Source: Chloroflexota bacterium
GTDB lineage: Bacteria; Chloroflexota; Dormibacteria; Dormibacterales; Dormibacteraceae
Length of the DNA: 8,909 nucleotides
Direction: 5' to 3'
Assembly (NCBI GenBank): GCA_003446775.1
Contig: DMCH01000147.1
Coordinates: 13,533-22,441 of the forward strand
The notes under the pieces were generated by a model that saw only the letters and a list, made by a program, of their open reading frames with translations, made no database searches and was not told the DNA's origin. The translations under genes were made by a program, and so were the position numbers. Shown here piece after piece: positions 1 to 7,500 of the stretch; the stretch's first letter is position 1, and each line of letters starts with the position of its first letter.

Positions 1-1119
1 GCCGGCTTCGACCTCTTCCAGTGGGTGGCCGCCTACGGCTCCGACCACTTCCACAACGACTTCACGTTTTATTACACCGCGGCGAGGATCGGGGTCACAC
101 ACGGCTGGCAGTCGATCTACGACCTCGGCTTGCAGCAATCCGAGCTCGACGCCATTGGATCGCGAATCCGGATTGCCGAGCTGGCGCGATACATCAGCCC
201 ACCGCCATTGGCCTGGCTGGCGCTCCCCTTCACCCTGCTTCCGTATCCCCTGGCCTACCTGTTGTGGAGCGCGCTGCTGCTGGCGGCGCTCGCCGGCACG
301 TGGTACCTGGCGGCGCCGGGAGCAGGCCGCGCGCGGCTCATCCACCTGGTGGCGGCGCTCGCGTGGCTTCCGGTCATCTACGCCCTCCAGCTGGGTCAGC
401 CCGGCCTTTTCGTGGCGCTGGGGGTGGCTGGTTCATACGCCTTGCTGCGCTCGAACCGGCAATTCCTGTCGGGCCTGGCACTGGGCGTCATCGTGCTCAA
501 ACCCCAGCTGGGATTCCTGCTGCCGATCGCGCTGCTGGCCGGTGGGCGGTACCGCGCAGTTGCCGGCGCCGCCGTCGGGATCGGCCTGTTGTTGCTCGCG
601 TCGGCGGTCAACGTAGGGCCGCACGGCATCGCGGCCTACGCGCAGCGGCTGAGCTTTGCGGCGGACGTTCCGGTCAATCGCCAGCTGACGATTGCCCTTG
701 TCATCGGTGGCCTCGCGGCGGCGCGCCTGGTGCAAGGGGCGATAGCCGTCTGGGCGCTCGCACTCGCGTACCGCCTTCGCAAGCAATCGTCGGAGTGGAT
801 GTTCGTGCTGGCGATCCTCGGCGGATTGCTGGCCACCCCCTACCTGCACCTCGACGACCTGGTGATGCTCGGGCTCGCGGTGTGGCTTTACCTGCGAATT
901 CCCGGGCGGCCGCGCTGGTCATGGGCCTTCGTGCTCGCCCTGGTCATCGCCGCCGAAGGGATTCCGGAGTGGGGACCGCTGCCGTTGATCGCCGGCGAGA
1001 TCGCCGCTCTGCTGCTGCTCTCAGTCGCCGCCCTGAGCCATCAAGCCGATGATGCCGAGCACCACAAGGCCGTCGATGCCGTCGCCATCAGTTCCCGTGA
1101 CGGCCGGCGCCTTCGCTGA
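1..1119 (+). CDS. GT87 (DUF2029)-type polytopic membrane glycosyltransferase, 5' end missing
   Basis: The frame is open from base 1 to a TGA at 1117-1119, giving 372 visible residues. The GTG at 25 is only an internal Val codon, because good family sequence (AGFDLFQW) precedes it, so the true start and probably the first membrane helix lie outside the window. The visible start carries the family hallmark HNDFTFYYTAAR, followed by a short loop ending in IYD and then ISPPPLAWLALPF. This is the typical first-loop pattern of GT87/DUF2029 enzymes such as mycobacterial PimE, where an acidic residue in this loop is essential; the counterpart is visible residue D20. Many hydrophobic helices follow. 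By family, such enzymes are GT-C enzymes that take a polyprenyl-phosphate sugar and glycosylate lipid or glycan acceptors outside the membrane. Acceptor and sugar are unknown here. The 3' end overlaps the convergent crotonase gene by 32 bp. Family assignment is fairly sure; specificity is not. Confidence 0.8.
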   Translation, partial: AGFDLFQWVAAYGSDHFHNDFTFYYTAARIGVTHGWQSIYDLGLQQSELDAIGSRIRIAELARYISPPPLAWLALPFTLLPYPLAYLLWSALLLAALAGTWYLAAPGAGRARLIHLVAALAWLPVIYALQLGQPGLFVALGVAGSYALLRSNRQFLSGLALGVIVLKPQLGFLLPIALLAGGRYRAVAGAAVGIGLLLLASAVNVGPHGIAAYAQRLSFAADVPVNRQLTIALVIGGLAAARLVQGAIAVWALALAYRLRKQSSEWMFVLAILGGLLATPYLHLDDLVMLGLAVWLYLRIPGRPRWSWAFVLALVIAAEGIPEWGPLPLIAGEIAALLLLSVAALSHQADDAEHHKAVDAVAISSRDGRRLR

Positions 1120-1846
1120 AACGGCGCGCGCCGGCCTGCGACTCACCAGACCTCACCACCTCGATGCCTCCCTGATACTCGGCTCGCATCGCCTCATCGA
1201 GGCCTAGCGCCCACTGCCCGAGTAGGCTGCGCCGATCCGCGCGCAGCGCGCCCTGAGGCAATTCGGCGAGCATGCGCGCCAGCGCCACGGCCTCGGCCAG
1301 CGCGGACCCTGGAGCCGCCAGCCTCTCGACCAGGCCGATGCCCAGGGCTTCGACAGCGGTCACCGGGCGACCGGTGAGGATGAGGTCCATCGCCCGGCCC
1401 TGTCCGATCATCCTGGGAAGGCGGATCGTGCCGAGGTCGATCAGCGGAACGCCGAAACGCCGGTTGAACACCCCCAGCGTCGCATCCCTGGCGGCGACCC
1501 TGAGGTCGCACCACAACGCCAGCTCGAGCCCGCCCGCCACCGCGTAGCCTTCGATCGCCGCGATCACCGGCTTGTCGAGAATCATCCGCGTTGGTCCCAT
1601 CGGGCCCGGCCCGGTCTCTTCGAGCCGATTGCCATCCCCACGCGCCAGGGCCTTCAGGTCGAAGCCCGATGAGAAGTTGCCGCCGGCGCCCGTGAGCACG
1701 GCCACCGCCAACGCGTCATCGGCCGCAAAGCGTGTGAAGCAATCGACCAGCCGGCCGGCGGTATCTGGATCGACGGCATTGCGCACCTCGGGCCGGTCGA
1801 TGGTCACGATGACCACCGGCCCGTCGAGCTCGTACTGAACCGTCAC
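1088..1846 (-). CDS. Enoyl-CoA hydratase/isomerase (crotonase) family protein with atypical active site
   Basis: This 252-residue protein has the crotonase fold and a normal family length. It starts at a GTG (1844-1846), 12 bp after the pruA-type stop, so the two are probably one transcript; only a weak GGAG lies upstream of the start. Oxyanion-hole segments are visible as FSSGFDL (residues 58-64) and GYAVAGGLELALWCDLRVA (100-118). Glu108 in GGLEL matches rat hydratase Glu144. The second catalytic position, Glu164 in rat hydratase (GQPE), is Asn128 in LGVFNRRFGVPLIDLGT. Canonical syn-hydration uses both glutamates, so this protein may be an isomerase, hydrolase, lyase or a hydratase with altered mechanism. 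Crotonases with this FNRRFGVPLID-type segment are usually annotated only at family level. The acyl-CoA substrate is unknown. Pairing with a P5C dehydrogenase hints at amino-acid catabolism, but that is inference. The 3' end overlaps the convergent GT87 gene. Confidence 0.9.
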   Translation of the reverse strand: MTVQYELDGPVVIVTIDRPEVRNAVDPDTAGRLVDCFTRFAADDALAVAVLTGAGGNFSSGFDLKALARGDGNRLEETGPGPMGPTRMILDKPVIAAIEGYAVAGGLELALWCDLRVAARDATLGVFNRRFGVPLIDLGTIRLPRMIGQGRAMDLILTGRPVTAVEALGIGLVERLAAPGSALAEAVALARMLAELPQGALRADRRSLLGQWALGLDEAMRAEYQGGIEVVRSGESQAGARRFSEGAGRHGN

Positions 1847-1858
1847 TGAGTCAGCGGG

Positions 1859-3493
1859 CTACTCCGCGTCCATATACGGATAGCGGTGATCGGTGGGCGG
1901 GGCGTAGGTCTCCTTGATCGTGCGTGGGCTCGTCCAGCGGATGAGGTTGAGGATCGAGCCGGCCTTGTCGTTGGTGCCTGAGGCCCGGCCTCCTCCAAAC
2001 GGCTGCATACCGACGATCGCGCCTGTCGGCTTGTCGTTGATGTAGAAGTTGCCCGCGGCGTTGACCAGGGTCTCGGACGCCTTGCGAATCGCGTGCCGGT
2101 CGCGCGCGAAGATTGCGCCGGTCAACCCATAGGGGCTCGTCCGGTCGACCAGCTCGAGCGTGTCCTCGAACTTCCCGTCCGGGTATGGATACACCGTGAG
2201 GATGGGGCCGAACAATTCCTCCTTCAGAAGCCTGAAGTCCGGGTCGGTGGTTTCGATGACCGTCGGCCGTACGAACCACCCCACTGTGTCGTCACCCTTG
2301 CCGCCCGCGACGATCTTGGCGGTCTCTGACTTCCGCGCGAACTCGATGGCGCTCATGTGCTTGGAGTACGCGTCGCCATTGATCACGGCGCCCATGAAGT
2401 TGCGGAAGTCGGCGACATCTCCTTGCGCGATGGCCTCGACCTCGTCCGCCATTTCCGACCGCAATTGCTTCCACATCGCTTGCGGGATGTAGGCCCGCGA
2501 TGCGGCCGAGCATTTCTGCCCCTGGTACTCGAACGCTCCGCGGATCAGAGCGGTGCGCAGCGCATCCGAGTCGGCCGACTCGTGAGCGACCACGAAGTCC
2601 TTGCCCCCCGTCTCGCCGACCAGTCGCGGGTACGTTCGATAGTGGTCGATGTTCTGGCCCACCGTCTGCCACATGCCGTGGAACACCTCGGTCGATCCGG
2701 TGAAATGGATGCCCGCGAGCTCCTTGTGTCCGAGGATCTTCTCGGAGATCTTTGACGCGCTCCCGCTCACCATGTTGATGACGCCGGGGGGCAGGCCTGC
2801 CTCGTTGAGGATCTCCATCAAGAAGTGACTCACCAGCAGCGTCTGGGTCGCGGGTTTGAAGACGACTGTGTTGCCCATCAGCGCTGCAGCGGTGGGCAGG
2901 TTGGCGCCGATGGACGTGAAGTTGAACGGGCTGACCGCAAACACGAAACCCTCCAGGGGCCGGTAGTCGAGGCGGTTCCAGGCCGTGCCATCGTTGAATG
3001 GCTGCTGGCCCAGCAGCTGATCGCCGAAGTACGCGTTGTACCTCCAGAAGTCCACGGACTCGACGGCCGCATCGATCTCGGCCTGGTGGACGGTCTTCGA
3101 CTGCCCGAGCATCGTAGCGGCGTTGATCGTGTCCCGCCAAGGACCGGCCAGGAGCGAAGCCGCCCTCAACAAAACTGCGGCCCGCTCGTGGTAGGAGGTC
3201 GCGGCCCATGCCCGCCGCGCTTTGAGAGCCGCGTCGATGGCGTCGTTGAAGTCCTTGTCCGAGCCGACGGCGTACTCGGCGATTGTGAGCTCGTGGCGGT
3301 GAGGAGAGCGGATGTCGCCCCTAGAAGAGCCCCACCGCCGCTCACCCCCGATCTGCATTGGGACCTCGGTGCGGGCATCCGTCAGCTCGGCCAGCCGGGC
3401 TTTCAGGCTTTTGCGGTGGGGGTCGCCGGCCGCATAAGCGCGCACCGGCTCGTTGACAGGGGTCGGGACTTTGAAATGTCCGTCGGCGGTCAT
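1859..3493 (-). CDS. pruA: 1-pyrroline-5-carboxylate dehydrogenase (L-glutamate gamma-semialdehyde dehydrogenase)
   Basis: This 544-residue aldehyde dehydrogenase oxidises glutamate-5-semialdehyde (in equilibrium with P5C) to glutamate with NAD+, the second step of proline catabolism, in the cytosol. Visible landmarks are SPFNFT with Asn191, FKPA with Lys213, the cofactor-binding FTGSTEV (264-270), the general base Glu294 in GETGGKDF, the nucleophile Cys328 in GQKCSAASR, EELFGP (425-430) and PFGGGRASGTNDKAG near the C-terminus. The N-terminal extension (VNEPVRAYAAGD, then IGGERRW) and overall length fit the long, monofunctional ALDH4A1/TIGR01236 type, not the bifunctional PutA. All key residues are present. 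The ATG start has an AGGAG at 3499-3503, 5 nt upstream. It is the first gene of a unit with the crotonase gene. No proline dehydrogenase is seen in the window. Confidence 0.96.
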   Translation of the reverse strand: MTADGHFKVPTPVNEPVRAYAAGDPHRKSLKARLAELTDARTEVPMQIGGERRWGSSRGDIRSPHRHELTIAEYAVGSDKDFNDAIDAALKARRAWAATSYHERAAVLLRAASLLAGPWRDTINAATMLGQSKTVHQAEIDAAVESVDFWRYNAYFGDQLLGQQPFNDGTAWNRLDYRPLEGFVFAVSPFNFTSIGANLPTAAALMGNTVVFKPATQTLLVSHFLMEILNEAGLPPGVINMVSGSASKISEKILGHKELAGIHFTGSTEVFHGMWQTVGQNIDHYRTYPRLVGETGGKDFVVAHESADSDALRTALIRGAFEYQGQKCSAASRAYIPQAMWKQLRSEMADEVEAIAQGDVADFRNFMGAVINGDAYSKHMSAIEFARKSETAKIVAGGKGDDTVGWFVRPTVIETTDPDFRLLKEELFGPILTVYPYPDGKFEDTLELVDRTSPYGLTGAIFARDRHAIRKASETLVNAAGNFYINDKPTGAIVGMQPFGGGRASGTNDKAGSILNLIRWTSPRTIKETYAPPTDHRYPYMDAE

Positions 3494-3498
3494 GGGAT

Positions 3499-3503
3499 CT
3501 CCT
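3499..3503 (-). promoter_or_regulatory. Ribosome binding site of the pruA-type gene
   Basis: On the minus strand this reads AGGAG, 5 nt before the ATG at 3491-3493. It fixes the start of the P5C dehydrogenase. Confidence 0.8.
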
Positions 3504-3514
3504 GGTGTGAATCG

Positions 3515-3526
3515 GCTGGCGCCAGC
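3515..3526. promoter_or_regulatory. Perfect 12-bp palindrome upstream of pruA, candidate operator
   Basis: GCTGGCGCCAGC is a perfect dyad with no spacer, flanked on both sides by ATCG. It lies 22 bp upstream of the pruA-type ATG and just downstream of the best -10-like element on that strand, a position where a repressor could block transcription. It could also be a chance palindrome in GC-rich DNA. No regulator gene is present in the window. Confidence 0.4.
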
Positions 3527-3530
3527 ATCG

Positions 3531-3559
3531 ATGATAGTGGTGGTTGTGAGAGGCCAAAA
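3531..3559 (-). promoter_or_regulatory. Possible sigma70-like promoter for the pruA/crotonase unit
   Basis: On the minus strand, TATCAT (3531-3536) matches the -10 consensus at five of six positions. The upstream element is weak: TTGGCC at 3552-3557 gives a 15-bp spacer with four of six matches, and TTTTGG at 3554-3559 gives 17 bp but a poor match. It would start transcription roughly 30 nt before the pruA ATG, close to the 3515-3526 palindrome. This is a guess from consensus matching. Confidence 0.25.
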
Positions 3560-3568
3560 GTAACCTCA

Positions 3569-3588
3569 GCTCGTATCGGCCTACGAGC
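3569..3588. promoter_or_regulatory. Inverted repeat with 7-bp arms upstream of the nucleotidyltransferase operon
   Basis: GCTCGTA and TACGAGC form perfect arms around a 6-nt centre (TCGGCC). The repeat ends 12 nt before the ribosome binding site of the gene starting at 3613. As DNA it resembles a binding site for a dimeric regulator; as RNA it would form a stem of seven pairs in the leader. I see no convincing -10/-35 pair on the plus strand here, so the two readings cannot be separated. Confidence 0.45.
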
Positions 3589-3600
3589 CGTCGGACTCTT

Positions 3601-3605
3601 GGAGG
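3601..3605 (+). promoter_or_regulatory. Ribosome binding site of the nucleotidyltransferase gene
   Basis: GGAGG lies 7 nt before the GTG at 3613-3615. It is the strongest Shine-Dalgarno sequence noticed in the window and supports the GTG start over any downstream ATG. Confidence 0.8.
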
Positions 3606-3612
3606 CACTGCG

Positions 3613-4530
3613 GTGATCGGCCACTCTCCAGCCCAGGTCCAGTCCACGTCAGAGCGCGTCGGCCGCACTGTCGCGCTTTTGTCGCGCCGGGGTTTCGCCG
3701 TCGGCCCCGATCGCCTGGCTGCGCTCTGCCTGGGCGGGGCCATCTCGGAAGGGGACGTGCGGTGGGCCGTGGCGGCCTCATCCGACCTAACCCTCGAGCA
3801 CGGCCTGGTCCTCATGCGTTCGGACAGCGTTCGCGCCGGCGAAATCGCATCCAGGGCTGCCGCTCACGGCTCTGACGCTCCGCACTACCTGGCGATGACC
3901 GTGCGCTTCGTGCACATGCTCGTCTCGTTTGCCCCTTTCATCCGCAGCGTCTCGATCGCGGGCTCGCTGGCCAGCGGCGGCTTTCGGGCGTCCGATGACG
4001 TCGACCTCAACTTGATCGTCGACGACGGCCATCGCCACCTCGCGTACGTGGCCGTCAACGTCCTCGGTCTGCTCCATGCGCTGCGCCACCGCTCCAAACC
4101 TGTGGACGACCTGACCCGGCGCCCGCTCGCGCCTCGGCTGATGACGGCAAACCTGATCCTGGAGGGCTCGCAGTGCCACCCGCTTCTCCGCCAGGACGAG
4201 GACATGGCGTTCGAGATGGCGATGTCGCAACCGGTGTACGGCCTCGAGGTATTCGATGAGCTCGTTGAGTCCAACCCCGCCCTGCTGGACCACTTCCCGC
4301 AGCTCGGCTACAGGTCGCCGGCGCTGGTAATCGGCGCCGCCTCACGGTTGCGTCTGCCGACGTGGATATTTCCGTCCGTCCTCGACAGGGCCGCGCGCCG
4401 GGTCGGAGCGGCCGCCTGGCACTACATGCAATGGACGCGCCGCGGCAGGCCGGACGCGCTGGCTCGGGTCGCATACGTGCGCGCCACCATGCGCCCCTAC
4501 TCACTGTTCGACGAGCCGGACGCCACGTGA
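3613..4530 (+). CDS. Nucleotidyltransferase-fold protein of unknown substrate
   Basis: This 305-residue protein starts at a GTG with a strong GGAGG 7 nt upstream. Its centre carries the polymerase-beta-type nucleotidyltransferase signature: a Gly-Ser turn (G117-S118) in VSIAGSLASGG, then SDDVDLNLIV with the metal-binding pair Asp129 and Asp131 (hG[GS]...DhD). The spacing fits the superfamily; a third carboxylate may be Asp165 or Asp166. Residues 1-110 are largely helical in character and appear to be a family-specific N-terminal domain; the C-terminal third (230-305) is Arg-rich and ends in a conserved-looking RPYSLFDEP. No signal peptide or clear membrane helix is seen, so it is likely cytoplasmic. 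Its stop overlaps the start of the large glycosyltransferase (GTGA), implying coupled translation. It could transfer a nucleotide to a sugar, lipid, small molecule or protein, or be a catalytically reduced relative. I recognise the fold, not the function. Confidence 0.75.
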   Translation: MIGHSPAQVQSTSERVGRTVALLSRRGFAVGPDRLAALCLGGAISEGDVRWAVAASSDLTLEHGLVLMRSDSVRAGEIASRAAAHGSDAPHYLAMTVRFVHMLVSFAPFIRSVSIAGSLASGGFRASDDVDLNLIVDDGHRHLAYVAVNVLGLLHALRHRSKPVDDLTRRPLAPRLMTANLILEGSQCHPLLRQDEDMAFEMAMSQPVYGLEVFDELVESNPALLDHFPQLGYRSPALVIGAASRLRLPTWIFPSVLDRAARRVGAAAWHYMQWTRRGRPDALARVAYVRATMRPYSLFDEPDAT

Positions 4531-7500
4531 TCACGACGATCACGCTTGGTGTCCTCGCAACCAGCAGCTTCGCCCTGCTGTGCTTCGGGGTGAACCTGCT
4601 CTACCTGACCTGGAGCTCCACCCGCCTGCGCCCGGCCACGCGCGCATCAATGGCGATGGGCGCGGAGCCTGACGTCTGCGTGCAGGTCCCGATCTACAAC
4701 GAGCGTTACGTTGCCGAGAGGGTCATCGATGCCGTGTGCACGATGGAGTGGCCGCGCAACCGGCTGGAGGTCCAGCTCCTCGATGATTCGGACGACGAGA
4801 CCTTTGCCATCGTCGGCCGGCGCGCGGCGCATTGGCGGCGCAAGGGCGTCCGGGTTGCCCACGTGAGGCGGACCACGCGAGAGGGCTTCAAGGCGGGCGC
4901 GCTCGCGCACGGGCTGAGCCTGACCACCGCCCCGTTCATCGCCATTTTCGACGCCGACTTCGTCCCACCCCGCGATTTCCTCCGGCGCACCGTGGGCGTT
5001 TTCGACGACCCTCGCGTCGGATTCGCGCAAGCACGCTGGGGTCACCTCGACGAGGGCTACTCGTGGTTCACCCGGCTGCAGGCGCTGGCCATCGACTTCC
5101 ACTTCCTGGTCGAGCAGGCCGTGCGATCGGACAAGGGCTACTTCACCAACTTCACGGGCACTGCTGGGGTATGGCGGCGGCTGGCGATCGACGACGCCGG
5201 TGGCTGGAGCGCACGCACGCTCACGGAGGACCTCGACCTGAGCTACCGCGCGCAGCTCCGCGGCTGGCGCGCTGCGTACATCGAGGACCTCGTCGTCCCC
5301 GAGGAGCTGCCGGTGTCGATCGACGCGTACCGGCGCCAGCAGTCGCGCTGGGCGACGGGAAGCTTTCAGTCGGCCTTCAACCTGCTGATCCCGGTCCTGC
5401 GCAGCTCCAACCCGCTCGCCGTCAAGTTCCAGGCCTTCGTTCATCTGGTCGCATATGGCGTCGGGCCGGTGATGCTGATCCAGCTCGCCTGCTACCCGCT
5501 GCTCCTGCTCGTCGTGCCGCACGGTTTCAACCTCCCCTGGCAACTGGCCGACGCTTCCGTGCTCCTGGTCGCGATCGGCATCTCGCCCTGGATCGGTTTC
5601 ATGGTCGCGCAGACCAGGCGCGGCCGGCCCTGGTGGTCGGGCGTGCCCGCGCTGCTGTGCCAGGTGGTGGGGGCGGGCATGTCGCTCAACACACTGATCG
5701 CGCTGGCTCGCGCGACGCGTCGTGGTGGGGAGTTCGTGCGCACGCCGAAGTACCGCATCGTCGAGCGCGGCCAGGAATGGCGCGACCAGGCCTACGTTCG
5801 GGTGGGCGACCCTCGGGCCGCGGTCGAAGGGCTCCTGGGGTTGGCGGCGCTCGCCATCGTGCCGCCGGCGCTGGCCGCGAGCCAGGCCCTGGTCGCGATT
5901 TACTCCAGCCTGTTCGCGGTCGGATTCCTTTCCGTTGCCGCCCTCAGCGCCGTCGACCTGCTCGAGGTGTTCGCCCTGCGCCGCCTCGGACGCCGTGCGC
6001 TGGCGGGCATTCGCACGGCCGCCCCGGCGGTGGGCTTGCTGGGACTGTGCGGCTTGCTGCTCGTGGTCGCCGCGCAGATGCCGGAGCCATTCGAGGACGG
6101 CTACGGGCACTGGCTAATCGCGGCGAACCTCGCTTCGACTGGACACCTGCACGACCCGCTGTTCGGCATGGAGGACACGTGGCTGCCGGGCTACCACGTG
6201 CTCGCCGGCGCAATCCTGCGCGTGTTCGGGCTGTGGCAGATTGGCGCGCTGAAGACCCTCGGCGCTCTGCTTGGTCTCGCGACGCTCGCGTGCGTCTACT
6301 GGATGGCGCCCAACGTCAAGCAGGGACGCATCGCGGTGATCATGCTCGTGCTCAACCCGGTCTTCCTGTTCACGTCAGGCTCGACCGTCGTCGAGCCGTT
6401 GCTGACTGCGCTGCTGGTCGGGGCCGCGCTCGCGGCCGTCCAGCGCCGCATGCGGCTCGCGGCGCTCCTCGCTGCGCTCGCTGCGGTGACCGCGACCAAG
6501 GCCTGGATCTGGATCGGCGCCGCCCTGGCGGTCGTCGTCATCGAGCAAGTCCACGCGCGCGTGAGGAGGCGCGCCGCTCGACCGTTGCCGGCCGCCGCCT
6601 GGGCGCTGCCGGCGGTCGCGCTGCTCGTCTTCGTGCAGCTCGGTTATGCGCCCGCCAGCCATTCGGTGGCGCGCGGGTCGGCAGAGGTGCTCTCGGCCGC
6701 TGCTCGCGGCAGCATTCCAGGTGGGGCGTTGGCCCGGCTGCTGGAGCTCACGACCACGTTCGGGCTGGCGGCTCTGCCGTTGTTTGCGCTGGGCCTGGTC
6801 GGGCTCGCATGGGCCGTTCGCCGGCCCGAGTCCGTGGGCGGACCTGCGGCTTTGCGCTTCCTGCACGTGCCGGCGATGGTTTATCTCGTGGCGGTGGTCG
6901 GGCTGGTCGCCGCCGGCGCCTACAGCGGAAGCCACCGGTACCTCTACCCGGCGCTCCCGTCATTGACGCTGCTGGCTGCGGCAGCCCTCGACCGGCAGCC
7001 CGCGCTCGCCCGGTTGGGCGCGGTCGCGGCGGGCGCACTGCTCGCGGTCGCCTTCCTTCCGACCTTCGCCAGCTTCGCAGCCGGGAACGCCGGCCTGATC
7101 GCGGCCGGACGGGCCGCAACGGGCGACCACGGCATGCTGGTCACCGACTCGCCGGTGGTCGCTTTCTACAGCGGCCGCGCGCCCTACGAGATCTCCGGCT
7201 CCCAGGCGCTGCCCGCAGACAGGCAGGAGGCGATCGCGTGGATGGGCACTCATGGCGTCACCGCCGTCGTGCTCGAGGGCATCAGCTACTACCGGGCCAC
7301 GTCGATCTTCCCCGACCTCGCAAGCGGTCACGCGACCGCTCCGTTCGGGCCGCTGGGCGAGCAGTCGCGGTACCAGGTCGCGGGCGGCAAGCCGGTTTAC
7401 GCGTACCGGCTCGGAACAGCGCTGCTGACGCAGTCGATCTATCCGGGGGTCAACGCCTGCATCGAGGGTGCGTTCGGACAGGGCAAGACCGCACCGCTGG

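Noticed and set aside
21..1052. A 343-residue plus-strand open frame overlapping the GT87-type gene.
   Set aside because: It is Arg/Pro/Ala-rich with no hydrophobic helices, whereas the adjacent frame shows clear GT87 motifs and membrane segments.
1360..1377. Inverted repeat with 7-bp arms and GCGA loop, possibly a terminator or hairpin.
   Set aside because: It lies in the middle of the crotonase coding sequence with no T-tract, and such GC-rich repeats are expected by chance.
3544..3576. A plus-strand promoter with TTGTGA as -35 and TCGTAT as -10.
   Set aside because: The spacer of 21 bp is too long and the -10 match is poor, so it is not supported.
2825..3616. A 263-residue plus-strand open frame opposite the pruA-type gene.
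   Set aside because: It is antisense to the conserved aldehyde dehydrogenase and has no family signature.
4362..4526. N-terminal extension of the glycosyltransferase fusion to the upstream in-frame ATG.
   Set aside because: It would overlap 169 bp of the nucleotidyltransferase gene and adds Arg/Pro-rich sequence before the natural N-terminal helix; the GTG at 4527 matches the coupling pattern seen again at 8099.
4647..6110. A 487-residue open frame on the minus strand.
   Set aside because: It lies antisense to the GT2 domain, has low-complexity Arg/Gln/His-rich composition and no motifs or plausible ribosome binding site noticed.
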